A DNA stretch of 64,000 nt from Ailanthus altissimus (Eukaryota; Streptophyta; Magnoliopsida; Sapindales; Simaroubaceae): NCBI GenBank assembly GCA_946807835.1, contig OX327699.1, positions 25,780,014 to 25,844,013 of the forward strand, read 5' to 3'. Below the pieces are notes generated by a model. It saw only the letters and a program-made list of their open reading frames with translations, did no database searches and was not told the origin of the DNA. Shown in pieces: positions 28,401 to 42,229 of the stretch (position 1 is its first letter; each line of letters starts with the position of its first letter). A program made the position numbers and the translations under genes.

Positions 28401-31400
28401 CCTGTAAAATTTATGATAATGATGATGATGATGATATATACATGCACAAGTATACCCTAAAGTCAGACAAATGGCCACAATATTTTCCGACATGCATAAG
28501 ATATATTAGATTGTCTCAGAAGTAATACCATTGACAGATGCCTCAGAAAGTATCTCAGAATGCAAGCTTGTGAGAGCTGCAAGCACCAATGGATGAGACG
28601 CAAGCACAGATCCAGGGATCCTGAACATAATAAGTTCGTATAAGTTAGATGAATTCCCATATCACGGATTCTTCCGCCCTAAAGAGGGCAGATTACTGAA
28701 TGTCACAAAAATTGGCTACAATTTTATGATAAGGAGCTAAATAAGAATTAGCATATCACAGCCAATAGCTTTACTAAATTAGCAGTTAGCAACTTTGTGG
28801 TGTTAGATCAATAACTCTTTTAACAGATGAAACTCTTCATACACTCATCTTACCCAACATCATCCCACCTATCTTCTTCATGGAGTAAGACTATATCATA
28901 ATCTCTTAGAAACAAAAGAACATATATAAAAGGGCATGAGAAAAATAAATGATCACTCCTTGAACCATATGCCACACTGACGTTATAAAGTTATTTTCCC
29001 TAAAGCCAACAACGAACTAAGTTTTTCTCAAGGTTCAAACATGTCAAGTATGATTTGCTAGAAGGATATTATGTGAAGGTTGAAGTATCTAAAGCTCTAG
29101 TTGGGAAGTAATACAAAATACCTGAGGAGCTATATAGGATTGCTTTTTCAATTCACTAGGCAATTCCCTGAATAAAGTAAAGCTTGTAAACAAGAAAATG
29201 ACCTGTAGAATTCTTCAGAAAAACATAGAGATATAATATGCCTACCGATGCTTTAAGCGAAGCCAAGATGCAAAGGCCTCAAGAACCTGGCAAATGAAGG
29301 AAGCTGAAATGATCACAAAACCACTTAATGAAGCATTGGCAGGCTCTTTTTTTTTTCTGGCTGAAGGAAGGAGATTTCATAATTGCACGTAAAAGTGAAC
29401 ATGTATATATTACATTAGAAATAACACTGACAAAGTTTACACAAGTCTTACAGAACTTAGAAACCTGTTCATTTTTGTAATATTTAAGCAAACATAGGAC
29501 TCTATATGAAAAGTACCCAATAAATAACAAAAAATATAGAGACATACTATCAACGGAATGAAATTTTGATATGAAAGGTTCCCCCTTGCTACCATTTCAA
29601 TAAACATAACCGTCTTTAAAACTTCAACAACAAACTTCTCAAGTAGGCAAACTAATGATGGAAACTTTTTCTTAGTAGTAACTATATAATACTCAGTTGT
29701 ATACCACAATATGGGAAGAAATGTGCCCACCTGCTCCTTGAGCTCATTAATATGCAAGCAAGCTGTCAATATATTAAGAGCAACCTCCATCTGAGAAGTC
29801 AGCTCTTTTTCAAATTGACGACGTCTTTCTGGACGAGCTGCTATCTTGTAGTTATATACTTCCTGATGCAAAAACAAGCAGAAGAAGGGGGGAATGACAT
29901 GAGGTAGTAAACGGAAGTACTCAATGCTCACAAACAACGTAACAATTAATGTTCTGCTTCAATGGCACAAGCAAAATACTTGTATGTACATATTAAAATA
30001 TGAATAGGCAATAATTAAGTGCTCTAAATCAGCATAGAAAAGAACAAAAGTGTCCTCCAACATAGAGAGGTGCACTTCTCCTAACATTCCCAACTCATTA
30101 GCCAGACAATTCTACATCCAGTGTGAGCATCGAGATTGAACTTAGTTAAGAGTCAGATTGATGTGACTTCGCCGGTATTAAAAAATATTACATTTTAAAA
30201 AATATTACATTTTAAAAATGATGAACAAAAAACTCTAGATGATTTTACATTTTCCAAGTTCAAAAGAAAAATTGTATACTGAATTCTCACATTATGTAGC
30301 CATATCGTGGATTTACCAATTAAAATAGTTTTCTCACGAAAATCAATTTTACCAGGGACAGTTTGTCACAAGTTTTACACTGGTTGCTATTTGCTGAAGC
30401 AAGCATGAATGGACTGCACATTCAAAAAGGCAGGAGGAAACAAAATGCTGCTCGAAGAATCTATCCTCCAATATGTGATTTATAGATACCTCAGGCAAGA
30501 CTGTAAGTAGCTCTAAAAATCCAGGTACAAATTCTGGATGAGAATTCATTTCATCCCGAAGCCAATTAACAATACCACCACCTCCCCAATCTTCTGCAGG
30601 AACATGTACAGCCAAGGCAGCAACAGCAATGCTAATCTAGAAAACCAAAAATTACCTCTAGGTATTGATAAGTTGCATTAAGAAGTTCTTTGTGTGAAAA
30701 GCAATTCTAAGAAAAATACCTGAGTCCTGACTTTCGGGGGCCCTTTGTGAAATTTTTTCAATAAGGTCTGCATTTAAAACATCCGTGCCATTAAGTTTCA
30801 CAAAAGATAGTGAACAGTCAGGCATTATGTATGAGCCCACATAAGAAAAAGGAGGAAAAAAGAAAAGGACCATCATCCTATAAAACCCTAGTTAAACCAC
30901 CAGAAAACTATTGAGAAAAATTTTCAATTGCAGAAAGCCCACCAACTATTACAGAACATGCATATGCAAATATTAAATATTCCAAATAAAATATACACCC
31001 AAACTTTTTGAATAGTTAGAAGCATGTATCCACTTCCACTCACATTTAAGGAATCACGTAATGCACGAACAGCTTCAGAAGGCAGTTCTTCTACATCTCG
31101 TTGTACCTATAAATCAAATCTAGAAAGTGTCAAAATCTTTCACTATTAAAAATAAAAGAATAAATAAATAAAGACAAATACCATGGCATGCCAAACAAGG
31201 TTTTCATGCTTAGGTCCTAAGCCAGTATCTCCCAAATAAATAGAACTTAAGCATTGTAAAATCAATTTTTATAAATAAAAATAAATAAACAAATGCAGTT
31301 ACCTTGCTTCTAAGCGTCTGAGAACAAAAGATCAATGTCTCTAGATTGCTAGTGGCATCATGAAGCAAATTATCAGCAACCTAAAGCAAATATAAAAGAA

Positions 31401-32038
31401 AACAAATTACTAGCACTTTCATCTCACAGGGAAGAGGAAAAATAAAGCTCAGACCATAAAATATGTAACAAAATTTACACCTAAGAGTGTTAAACTAGAA
31501 TCAAGAAAAATGTAAGAGCATTCAATTGTTAAATTATACAAGGTATTGAAAATTTATTATCTGTTGGAGCTCAAGAGACATATATTTCTAACATCAGACG
31601 AAGTTCAGTTATTCCTCCATTATTATGCTTTCTCGGACAACCTGAAGTACGCATAGTGTTATAGTGAACTAAGAACACTCAAAATTCAAACAAAACCCTA
31701 AAATGCAAAAATATGCACTTAGGCAGTTGATTATCTAAATTCGACTAGCTGATCCAATCTCACCGAAAAAAGAAATACATAAAACAAATTTATTGGACCA
31801 GGGACGCAAAGCAATCGAACTAAAGTTGAAGAAAGCTTTGGTTACGTAACACTATCAAGACGCGAAAATTTGAATTTGAAATTAAAGAAATAATGAGAAA
31901 ATATTATAACGATACCTGCCAAGCATCGATGGTGCGTTGAAAATCTTGCAACCATCCATCGGCTTGCATACGCACCGTATCATCCGGGTGATGATACAGT
32001 GCGTTTAGGGCTTCTTTCACTGTGTTTTGTAGCTCCAT
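19497..32038 (-). CDS. MOS14: MOS14 / transportin-SR nuclear import receptor, with an apparent 1-nt frameshift
   Basis: 27 exons: 32038-31916, 31380-31303, 31106-31044, 30767-30720, 30636-30490, 29862-29731, 29286-29246, 28620-28529, 28107-27980, 27417-27342, 27192-27072, 27002-26903, 26525-26444, 25576-25494, 25062-24946, 24590-24539, 24328-24173, 22877-22754, 22654-22573, 22493-22405, 22321-22247, 22155-22101, 21385-21266, 21177-21086, 21006-20861, 20078-19901, 19772-19497. The protein follows Arabidopsis MOS14, a beta-karyopherin that imports SR splicing factors: MELQNTVKEALNALYHHPDD at the start, SSRLETVTYALLALTRAYG near the end. Coding length totals 2876 nt, one short of the 959 codons expected. 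Exon 24 has 92 nt where 93 fits: an AAA run at 21120-21122 (TTT in sense) needs one more base to restore the family reading (EALFKRTT). All other phases agree. The start at 32038 matches the family; upstream in-frame ATGs are likely leader. Confidence 0.93.
20300..20400. repeat. Alternating purine-pyrimidine tract in MOS14 intron 25
   Basis: A run of GCATGC, TGCATG, ACATATGCATGTG and TGTATGTATGCG words forms an imperfect alternating purine-pyrimidine stretch with several overlapping palindromes, the kind of sequence that can adopt Z-form or cruciform structure. No other function is seen. Confidence 0.5.
23472..23660 (-). mobile_element. LINE ORF2 C-terminal fragment in MOS14 intron 17
   Basis: The open frame reads LATLWVIWQERNRRIFDD, then APFWASVTKEF. 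This matches the C-terminal tail found in many plant non-LTR retrotransposon reverse transcriptases (WVIWQERNRRIF ... LWDRIRFLASLWASVTKEF). The frame is short and lacks any RT catalytic part. It lies in intron 17 (22878-24172), in the same orientation as the host gene, and is a 5'-truncated remnant, as is typical for LINE insertion. Confidence 0.75.
23700..23805 (-). mobile_element. tRNA-like repeat with perfect B box, MOS14 intron 17
   Basis: On the minus strand GGTTCAATTCC is an exact B-box match (GGTTCRANYCC). About 50 bp upstream, ATTGGTATTAGAGAATGA resembles the initiator-tRNA-like TGGTATCAGAGC seen in plant repeats. It could be a SINE head or an LTR-retrotransposon PBS remnant. It adjoins the LINE fragment, which may be its 3' partner. 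Confidence 0.4.
25878..26160 (-). mobile_element. Possible LINE 3' tail in MOS14 intron 13
   Basis: On the minus strand the stretch ends TTCTTCAATAGATTTTTATT, TGTTTCCTATCC and then an A-rich tail. This resembles the common plant LINE terminus (CAATAAAATTTTTATT ... TATCAAAAAA). Upstream sequence encodes a short hydrophobic frame with no domain. The call rests on the terminus only. Confidence 0.35.
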
Positions 32039-33861
32039 GCTTCTCTCCATTTCAAAATCGTAACTGAAGAAAGACTGCAACAGAGAGAGAACGGACATAA
32101 ATATTATTCAATTTGTCTCGATTACTATTATTCAATTTGTCTTATTTTTTTATTATTTTTGGAAGCGAGGCGGATGAGGGGTTTTATTTTTTTACGCGAC
32201 AGTAAGGTTTTGGCGCCTGCAATGTGAACGGTGGTGATCGGTGATTTAGGGAAGGAGTGAGGATGTAGCCGTCCGATCTGTATACTTTTGACTTGGTCTC
32301 TACGCTAGATGGTTCAAGATTTTGTTTGTACACAGAGACGTGACCGCACCGTACTTGTACAACTGGACACGTGGCTTGTGAGTGGATTAGTTAACTTGTT
32401 GGGCCCCATTGAACAGATTGTCTACATGGAAAACCTCGTTGGATGAGAACATCTTCTGATTCTGATCACTGGGCCAATTTCTTGGCCAAACTGATTTTAA
32501 AAATATTGGGAGTAATTTCTCTGAAAATTAAATAATATCTTTCCATAATAAAATAAATTACTAATAATTTTTTTTTCAAAAGAAATTACTAAGAATTTAA
32601 TAATTATACCAAATTCTAATTCAAATTATGATCCCGTTGAAAAGTCCAATGTCACAACTGTTCAGTATGCATCTTATCATATGGTCCATTACCATTTGTA
32701 CCGAGGGTAATAGGTTCTCATGTAATAATTGCACCTTATTTTATTTTAACCAAAAATTCACTAAATGGGCGTGTAATAAACGGAAATTTAAATTCGAAAC
32801 CTTTATTAAAATAAAAATAAAGATGCATTATCAACTATATATTATTAAATTGTTAATATAAATACGTAATTTTTTTTAATCTTTTTTATATTTGTGATTT
32901 AATTAAAATCGAATATATTTATTTTGTTGCTGCTCACCTCTTTAGTTAGATTATTAAAAGAAAAAAAAAAGTTTCATACATCGATAAGGTGTATATTATA
33001 TGCTCTTGGATAGGGGTGTTTTTAGGTACACAACTTAGGATCTATGTCAATAACGAATTTAATCCACTGCTAATTATTTTGTAGAATTAAAATAATTCAA
33101 ACTGAGATTGAATCTTATCAAAATCCAATTAGAAATTATTGAAAATTAGCCAAATTAAAATTAAATGCATGTTGAATCCAAACATATCCAGTGCAATTGA
33201 TTGATCAAATTATATTAAATAAATAAGGTTTTTGTCAAATTGAGTGTAGTGGTATATATAATCATATCGTCATTCATAATTAACATAAAAATGCAACAAA
33301 TTAATTCGATGTTTGGCGTTCATTGAAGCAGTAAATCATCATTTAGCGCACTTTTTATTAAACATCAACATAGTTACAAATATTCAAAATACAATTCAAA
33401 ATTTAAATAGTTTAAATAAATTCACTGTGACGAGATTGTAAAGAAACAGGCCCTGCAGCCCAGTTTGATTTTCGAACACAAAACCGTGGGAAAGTCCATA
33501 AAATTAAAGCCTTGAAAGTCATAGCCCAAAAATCACAACTCAGTAGAACTGTCCGAGTCAACTCAACTCAACTGAACTCGAATCTCCTTCTTCACAGTAC
33601 GTTTTAAAAGCAGCGATGACTGAAGCGAACATGCATATTTTACCAGCGGGTATATAGCGAACATGCAGTCACAAACTATTTGCCTTCACAAAAATCAACA
33701 CTCTCTTTACCAAGACAACAGAAAGCAACTGATGATTGGACATAAATTGCAGACTCACGCCAACGCCGCATTGTTGTGAAATACAAAAACCTAACAAACA
33801 ACGGAGACTAAGAGGGCACAGGTACAGCACAAAATTAGAACAAAGAACAACAACTATAGCT
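32039..33861. other. Shared upstream region of divergent MOS14 and NOL9 genes
   Basis: The two genes point away from each other across 1.8 kb. The region near MOS14 (32150-32420) is GC-richer and probably promoter. 32500-33420 is AT-rich with no gene. A TATATAG at 33651 is a possible TATA box for NOL9, about 210 bp before its ATG. Confidence 0.6.
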
Positions 33862-36800
33862 ATGGCCGCTTATTTGGCAGAGACTGAAAACCCGTCTCCA
33901 GCCATTTACATACCTGAAGAATGGTCTGAGGCGGCGGACTCTATAGCCTATGATTCAAACACTTCACCTCCTCCTATTGCCTTGATTTGTGGAGCCAAAA
34001 ACTGTGGCAAAACCACCTTCTCCCGCCACCTTGTTAACGTTCTTCTCCAGAGGTAATTTCTTTTCTTCTTATTTATTTATCTATTTTTTTATATTACGTT
34101 TGTTTTTGTTTTTTAGTTGCTGTGAATATCTTATGTGACATTTTAGCAGTTTGTTTCATGAATTAGAAACTTCTTTCTGCTGGTATTGGTATTGTTTTAA
34201 AAGGAACTAAAACGGGATTTAGCACTTCAGTGCAAACTGGGTTATTGTTTGCTGTATGAATTTAGAACAGTTTCATCGTCTCTCTATATCTTTTATTTAA
34301 CAGATGTAGCTTGTTTAGTTTTTATTTATTTATTTGTTATCGGTACTAGGAGATTTTGCGTGCTTGGTTTGTTTGTCGATGGCAATTTCCTCAAGAGTCT
34401 TGTGGAATTGGTTATGCTAATTGAGTTTTATGTATTGCAAAGATACAACTGTCTTTCTAAGTTAATTTGGTTTGCTGAATCTGTATAATCTTTGTAAATT
34501 CTTGTATTGTGAGTCTTCCAGATATAGAAAAGTAGCTTATTTGGATACTGATGTTGGGCAGCCCGAGTTTACTGCTCCTGGTTTTATATCGATCACCACA
34601 GTTGACAAACTGACTCCAGGTAATTGTTGACAGTCTTTGTTCTCTTCACATCTTGTCATACTTTCAGTTTTCATACTAGTTTTTTCTTTTTGTTGTTAAG
34701 TACTTGTTCCTTCTTTATTAGTAATCAAGATGTTGTTTTCTTGTTGCTTTTTTTCAAAATAGATTTGACAATTCCATGCTTGAAGACGCCAGAGAGGTAC
34801 AAAATGTTCAATAATTTTATTACGTGAACTGAGAAATTGAAGTTTTGCCTTTTGGAATCTATCAATAATCTGAATGTTGGTCAGGGAAGCTTATATACTA
34901 GGCGTTACTGAAAACATATGAATCTACAATATTATTGGATCAAAAAGTTGATGCATATGATGTGGTCTCTAACTGTTTGATATTTGTTTTCTATAGATGC
35001 TATTTCTTTGGTGATGTTTCTTCGAAAAGGGATCCAGCAGCATATTTGAAATGTATCATCACGTTGTATGATTACTATCGCAAGGAGTGCTGCATGTTTG
35101 ACAGGAGTGAAAGCCCTGGCAAGACTGAGTTGCCTCTTGTTGTCAATACACCTGGTTGGGTGAAAGGTGTGCTCTGTAATGTTTGCTATTGCATTTTTGT
35201 TTCTATTGTTTGCAACAGGAACTAATTTATCTTTTGTGGATTACTTATTTCACTATAAATATTGTCATTTGCGAACATTTAAGTAATTTAATAGAACTGT
35301 AACTGTGATTTCATGTTCCAGGTATTGGTTATGATATATTGGTGGACATGTTAAAATATATTAATCCTACCCATGTGGTTAAGATAAATATATCTGTTTC
35401 AAGTAAGAATCTGCCAGCTGGGGCATTCTGGTTGGAGAATTTTGATGATGGGGATGTTAATCTTATAGAGATCAATTCAGCTCGTCAGGACTCTTTCAGT
35501 AGATCGTAAGTTCTTGGTTGACTTAAGTTCACTCTCAAATATTAAATCCTGGGTATCACTTATTCCCAGAGTGTCTTTTTCTTGTTATTCTTTGATGAGC
35601 TTTCAAATAAAAATTTTGAATATTGATGTCAAATGTTTGTCTATATCCTGAATCATATCTTGAGGAAACACAGCTTCTATATATTCATACCTGCATTGTG
35701 TTTCACAGGGTGCTAGTACAAAAGGATGCACGCCTTATGCGGGATTTCAGGATAATGGCTTATTTCAGGCAGTGCTTTCCTAGTACACTAAACATTACTA
35801 CGATTAAAGAACTTGCACAGGCACTGGCTGCTCATCCTCCTTATCAAGTTCCAATACCTAGTATCAAGATAAGGCATCTCCATTGCCAGGTGGGTTTAAG
35901 GCATCAAATGAACTGCTCCAGGTGTTGTGGCAATTTTATTTTTCTCTGACTCACTTTGCACCAGTGCCGTTTTAGTTTCTCTTCTTGTTCCTCTTACATA
36001 TAAGATATTTGGAAGATTCTAAGCATATATCAGTGATGGTAACATTATATGCTTCTCCACTTTGCGCCAAAGTGCAGGGAAGACCTTAATTTATGGTTCG
36101 TATGCTATATGCCAGGTACCTGCTACTGAAGTCTTCTACAGTTTGAATGCAACCATTGTTGGCTTGGCAATTAGCTCTGAAGAACCTGAAAACTTGCCAA
36201 GGGGTGTGGGGCTTGGTAGGTCATTTCACCTCATTGTCCTACTATGTTCAATTGATACTACTTGCCTTTCCTTTACTGTATAACCTGTCATTGTATTTGA
36301 ATAAGTCACAATTTCATTAATTCTTCATGTTCGGTGGTTTTAATTCATTAGCATTAGAAATATGTGTTGAGAATTCTAGCATGGCAGAAACTCCTGTGAG
36401 TTTCATATATATTTTGCTCTCATATTTGAAAATACAAAAGGAGAACTTATTTCTTAAAATAATGTGTCAGATAACAGAAATGTCCATCCTTTATTGTTGA
36501 AACCATGCTCTTGGTTGTCTTGTAGCATGTAATAGTAAAAATTCTGCAGAACAGTATTCAATAATAAAAATCCCTGGTAAACTTTTTCATTAATAAATGG
36601 GGATATGTACAATAGTAGAATAGTTGGGGCATACTAGGACTCGGATTGTCATTGTTTGTGCGGGAAATAGTTCTTTGTTTATCTCCTACAATATGCTCAA
36701 CTCATGCAGCTTAATGAATTTGGTTATCATAACTATAATCTTTGTTTTTGGTACAAAGATGTTTTAGAGAAAATAGTGGCAATTTATCTAATATTTTCAA

Positions 36801-37137
36801 CTTTCGTGGTGCCTTTATAATATAGGGATTGTTAGAGGAATTGACACGTTGAAAGGTTTGCTCTATGTGATCACACCTGTTCCACCAAGCATCCTGGAAA
36901 AGGTTGATCTGTTTCTGCAGGGTTTAATCCAAATTCCTACTTGCTTGCTGCAGGTAACTGACTCCTTCAGATAATAGTAGTTTCTTCTAAACTCTCATTA
37001 TTCTGATATATTTTATGTCAAATATTGATCCTAGTAACTTGTCCTCAAAATTTATTTTGAACAATTTGTTTTTTGCTCCCCAGGTGCAGGGATGCATATC
37101 TCCTTACATGTCTGCGAATGTTTTACCTACAAACTAG
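33862..37137 (+). CDS. NOL9: NOL9/GRC3-like polynucleotide 5'-hydroxyl-kinase
   Basis: Nine exons, 33862-34052, 34522-34619, 34763-34796, 34997-35166, 35322-35505, 35709-35889, 36116-36215, 36826-36953 and 37084-37137, give 379 aa with consistent GT-AG phase. The Walker A motif GAKNCGKTT is at residues 44-52. YLDTDVGQPEFTAPG (the conserved segment after strand 2), CYFFGDVSSKRDP and LVVNTPGWVKGIGYD are typical of the Clp1/Grc3/NOL9 kinase domain. The C-terminal domain ends PYMSANVLPTN. The family phosphorylates RNA 5'-OH ends during pre-rRNA ITS2 processing in the nucleolus. The length fits plant homologues (from memory near 370 aa), which are shorter than the animal NOL9. ATG 33862 was chosen because the upstream in-frame extension begins at TTG, not ATG. 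Confidence 0.93.
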
Positions 37138-38516
37138 TTGATACTCAACAGCTAGCTTTTATTCCCCAAATTTTCGGTGTTTGGCCTAGTTTCATTCCTA
37201 GCTTGCAAGACACGAGGCATTTTGGTTGCAGAGTAGCAATTTGTTTATAGCTTGAACAGATACCATAAACCTTCACCTTGATTTGAGTTTGAATAGGATA
37301 ATTCTGTCTAAAAAACTTATCTTTATTCTTAAGTTAAATTAACAAATACATCATGTCGAGCATATATTTCTAGACCTGGTCATTTCATCAATCAACAAAA
37401 TCAGTCATATTAGATAAATCATTTGTACGTAGAATTTGCTGCCCTTCCCTAACAAGCATAGTTGGTGTGTTTGGTGAAATCTGCCTTCGGTCATCTGTTG
37501 AAGTGGGTTATTGGACGAATGGTTAAACTATATACCAAGATGCTACATTGTTCTACATGTGCGTGTATGCTGCCGTTGGAACTTGGACTTTGGGCAACGT
37601 AGCCGAGGTTAAAGTTTGTGATGGTGGAACTTATACTGTCTTGGAAGCAAAGTTTCTTTTACCTGGGTTCAGCATATCAGCAAGAGCTTCTTTAAAGTAA
37701 AAGCCAAAACTTGTACCAGGACTTGCCATGGAAGCTTAACAAAAACATAATGCTTCTTGAACTAGCTTCATTCTTGCAGGATCAAATAGGAAAGAGAATT
37801 TATGGTCATTAATAAAATCTAACAATAACTAGATTAGACATGAATTAGATGGAAGCTCGAGTAATTGGCTTCGGGCAAACAAATTGTTTATATAAATTTA
37901 TTTATTTGGTTAATAACTGTTTATGCAATTTCATGTATACTGGAATAATTAATTAGATAAATAAATTAAATAATTCAATGTAGTAAATAAAAAATAAAAT
38001 CACATACTCACTAATACCATAATATTACCGTTGCATCCATTTCTAAAATTTCATTTTTAGGGGGGTTTGGTCTCCACAAAATAGTCCAACAAAACGACGC
38101 GTTTTGTCCATGGGAGGATTGGTTGGACAGTGCGTGATAGACAGTTATTTCCGGTAAATGGTCCCGCTAATAGCCCTCAAATTTTCTAAATAAAATTTCC
38201 CTATTTATAGTTAACTGAAATTCACCATTCAAACTTTCAAACCTAAAATTGAACAAGACTCTAAGTTGTGTCATTTTCTTCCTCTAATCACTCTGAAAGA
38301 GAAAGGTCATGATCATGCTCTGGTTCATCCTCGTCAGGTCATGATCTTTCACTCGATCATTCTTTAAACATTGCCTGATTTTCATCATCCTTTGAACATT
38401 TCTCTCCTTAACAACTGCTTGATTTTCAGCAAACTTAGATAAGGATAAGATCAAAGATTTGTCTTTGTCCTTTCTGTTTTTCAGATCGATTTCTTGTTTT
38501 AGGGTCCAAAAGAATT
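37138..38516. other. Intergenic, NOL9 to MYOB
   Basis: Contains the NOL9 3' UTR, AT-rich DNA, and the MYOB-like leader. A TATTTATAG near 38200 could serve as TATA box for the downstream gene, about 310 bp before its ATG. No gene is recognised. Confidence 0.55.
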
Positions 38517-40460
38517 ATGGCAAAGCGGTCATTTAATTGTTTTGTGGAAGAAGAACTGGGAAAGTTTCCACATTTCCTGATTTATGCTGTTCTTGAATGG
38601 GTGTTAATAATTATGCTGTTCATGGATGGGTTTCTTGCATTTGCTGCCAATGAATTTGCCAAGTTTTTTGAGTTGAGACTTCCTTGCTTGCGTTGTACAA
38701 GAATAGATCATGTTCTTGTCCATAGAGATCCTGATTTTTATTATAACGATTCCATATGTGAGACTCACAAGAAGGATGTATCATCCCTTGCATATTGTCA
38801 TGTTCACAAAAAGCTTTCTGATATAAGAAAGATGTGTGAGGCGTGCCTCCTTTCATTTGCAACAGAGAAAGAATCTGGGGATTGTGATAGGTACAAGTCC
38901 CTTGTGGGGATTTTGCATAAGGATCTCGAGTTGCTTGTGGATGATGATCATGAAATGCAATTGAAACTGAAGAAGGATGAAATGGTGGATAAGGAGAAGA
39001 GTGGCGTTAAATATTGCTCGTGTTGTGCGGAGCCATTGAAGGTAAAGTCCCAATCAAAAGGGAAAAATGCTGCTGGCCTGACTTCACAAGCCCCTGCTCC
39101 TTCTCCACGAGCACCGTTCGTAACTTTTAGGAATCAGGAGGCTCGCAGTTTGGACTCACCCCGCCAATTGGAGTTGCCTCACATACGATACACAGAACAC
39201 AAGATTATGTCAGATAATGAATCAGAACTTCCAGAAGATGAGGGCAGGTCAAATGCATTGGGTCTTAGTAGGCAACGTGAGTTCTCTTTAACCTTATTTT
39301 AAATTTGCTACATTTCCTTTGTTATTCTTGATAAATAATCACCTCATCAAAACTTCTGAATTGCCCGCCAAGTTCTATTTATTCATGATTTGATATGTTT
39401 CCAATTCCTTTATTATTATTAATTTTCTTTCATCTACTCATGACTGATGATGCTTTTCCTTCTCTTCACTGCATGCATCACTCTATACCATTTTAGTATT
39501 TGATAGGGTTTAATTTAAGTACTGATCTTTCTCACTAGCTTCCTAATGTTTTGAGGTGATTGTGTGATGATGTCTATTTGGTATGTTATTAATCAAGTTA
39601 ATGAGTTTTAATCAGTTAGGGAAGATATGAAAGCTGCTGCCGTGCCATTGCTGACAGATGCTGAAGATTTTAATGAAGATAAGACCCCTGCATTTTTTAG
39701 AGGAAACAGGTTTTTTGGAATCCCACTTTCAGACTCAGCTCCAAACAGTCCAAGGTGGAATACAAGGGTTCTGAGGAAATCGCCACTTGAGAAAGCAGAT
39801 GATACTGAGGGGCAGGAGCCCAGTGAAGCATATGGTGATACCATTTTGCTTCACTTGAATAGACAAGTTCGTTTGGATCGCAAGTCACTAATGGATTTGT
39901 ATATGGAATTGGACGAAGAGAGAAATGCCGCTGCCATTGCAGCTAATAATGCAATGGCAATGATCACCCGTTTGCAAGCAGAGAAGGCAGCTGTTCAGAT
40001 GGACGCCTTACAATACCAAAGGATGATGGAGGAGCAGGCAGAGTATGACCAGGAAGCCTTGCAGCAAACAAAGGATTTGCTAGCCAAAAGAGAGGAAGAA
40101 ATTAGGGAATTAGAGGCTGAAATAGAGGTTTATAGAGAAAAATACGGAATCTTAAGGGATGATGAAATTGAAGGGGAAGGAGGTGAACCTGATGACAATT
40201 CCCAGGAATTTATATCAAAATCTTGCTCATCCAACAACGAAAATTATGATTGTAGCAGCCCACCTGATGGTTTCTTTCAAGTGTCATATGATGGAGAAGG
40301 TGTAAATATTAATGAACAAGACGGGCAATTTCTGGACACGAATGAAGGGATAACAGATGGCAAATTACTGGAAACCAAACAAAAGGGTCATTTGATAATC
40401 ACAGACAAGAAAGTTCACTTTGCTACAGAAGATGTGATCCCTTCCTTGCAGTACTGTTAA
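38517..40460 (+). CDS. GTD-binding (DUF593) myosin-binding protein
   Basis: Two exons, 38517-39276 and 39616-40460, encode 534 aa. A hydrophobic membrane segment spans residues about 19-43 (IYAVLEWVLIIMLFMDGFL). It is followed by Cys-rich segments (LPCLRCTRIDHV, MCEACLLSF, YCSCCAEPL) characteristic of the family. The GTD-binding domain (about 327-431) starts DTILLHLNRQVRLDRKS and continues as a long coiled coil (MDLYMELDEERNAAA through REEEIRELEAEIEVYREKYG). Family members of the MYOB/zein-binding type sit on vesicle membranes and recruit class XI myosins through this domain. The C-terminus is acidic and polar with no motif. An acceptor choice at 39615 gives LSRQLREDM; the nearby alternative AG leads to a stop. 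The nearest Arabidopsis relative, from memory, is At1g74830. Confidence 0.9.
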
Positions 40461-42229
40461 CCATACAGAAAGATATGGGTAAGACATGCAAAAATACCAA
40501 AACTACTATATACAAATGCCATATTCTAATTCATTTAACTTGTGCACTTCATATTGTATCCATGTATTATATGCCTGTATTTGCAAGCTTGCTCACAAAC
40601 TCATACATTTATGTAGAGGATGGAGACTCTTGAAGCAGATGATTAGTTAAAAGTTCATTCTCAGATCCTCCACCATGGTAAGGAAGGATCAAACATTTGA
40701 TAGATATAACTCATGACTCATAATCAATCTTCAGAAGTTCTTTCCTATATAAGCACCAGACTGAGTGATTAGCAGATAACGTATATCTTAATACCTTTTA
40801 AGTAATGGAACTTATGATCTCGTTTGCCATTTTGTTTTGTGTCATATTTTCCTATCTCCAGGCAGAACTTTGATGATTATTGTGCAAGCAATATATAGCA
40901 GCAAGATGGGCATTAATTGATGTCTCTGACAAGCTTGGTACAGTGAGATCATTAGGTGAACTTATGCAATGACTTTGAAGGTTATATGTTTACTCTGCAT
41001 GTACTTTGTTCAAGCTTCAAACCCATAATTAGCTGCTTTTATTGACATTTTTGTATTATTTCAAGGGTCTTAGGAGATTGTTGGAGATGCCATGGGAAGT
41101 CGAGAAGGATGCAGATAAATCTTTACAGCTGACAAATACCCTGCTTACAGTGTTGTATATGAATTGATGATTGTTTCTTTCACCAGAATTTTTGTACCAT
41201 ATACAGATCATTTTTACCTTTTTCTGTTGTTCTTCTGTTAATTCAATAAATTTTCTATGATGAACGGGATTATACGTTTAATCTTTTGCTTACAATATGT
41301 TTCTGATCATCCGCTATTAGTACAAAGTAAATCTTAGCAGGGATTAGATGTAGGGTTACCCAAGGAAACCATTACTTAAAAACCAGAACCATTTTCCTTC
41401 GTATCCGAGAAGGTGTATGGAGCTTTGAGCTTGAAGCTACATATTCTTTTGGATAAAAAATTTGGATGATCTCAAGAGATTGGTGTTCTCTTTTAAGAGG
41501 AAGACCATTCTTAAACAAGATGTTTTTCTGCTTAACGTGGCTGGCCTCAAATGTATTACCATTGAACGTGTTCCTTAAGCTGGATTAGGAATCAGAGGGA
41601 TAACTTCAGAGAGAAAACTCCTATACTTCATCTTGCCATTTTAAAATTAGAAAAGCTTGTCACTTGGAAATAGATGGCTCTTAGGATTGGCTAAGATTTG
41701 CTCACGAATGACTAGCCAGTGAAAGTAACCTCAAAAAATTCACTGGTACATAAGGGCTGTGAACGAAATGGCATGCCTTCTACATAGTATACTGAAATTA
41801 AGGCCAGGTGTAATTTACTGAAAACTAAAAGGCCTTTCAGTTCTTCTCAATTGATCACCTGACTTAAAAATAGTAGCAAAATACTTTTAGCCTTGACCAA
41901 AAATACAGAGTGATAATACACAATATCTCATACATTAGGTTACAAACCATCTGAACCTTATCTAAAACTACAAGTGTGATATTTTCACTAATGGTGGTAG
42001 TGCAAATATGTCACCAATGCTAGTAGGGGACAACCTAGACTTCCTCTGGATTCCTGTTATAATTCCATCTCTGGGTACATTTGTGCCCTAGTACATGCAG
42101 TGTCAGACCCCGATCTTGTGTCCTGTGATTACCATAATACTTCCCTAATTACAATTATAAACGAAAAATACATCTATGTATAGTTATAATGTATAATGAT
42201 GGTGGATTTTCAATGCAGCTGTTCTCGAA
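40461..42229. other. Intergenic, 3' of the MYOB gene
   Basis: The 3' UTR and downstream sequence of the MYOB gene, possibly with 3' UTR introns, then unremarkable DNA. No coding region is recognised. Confidence 0.5.

Noticed and set aside
32039..32098. Upstream in-frame ATGs extending MOS14 by 20 residues
   Set aside because: The Arabidopsis protein, as remembered, begins at the position of MELQNTVKEALNALYHH. The extension shows no family resemblance and is probably leader.
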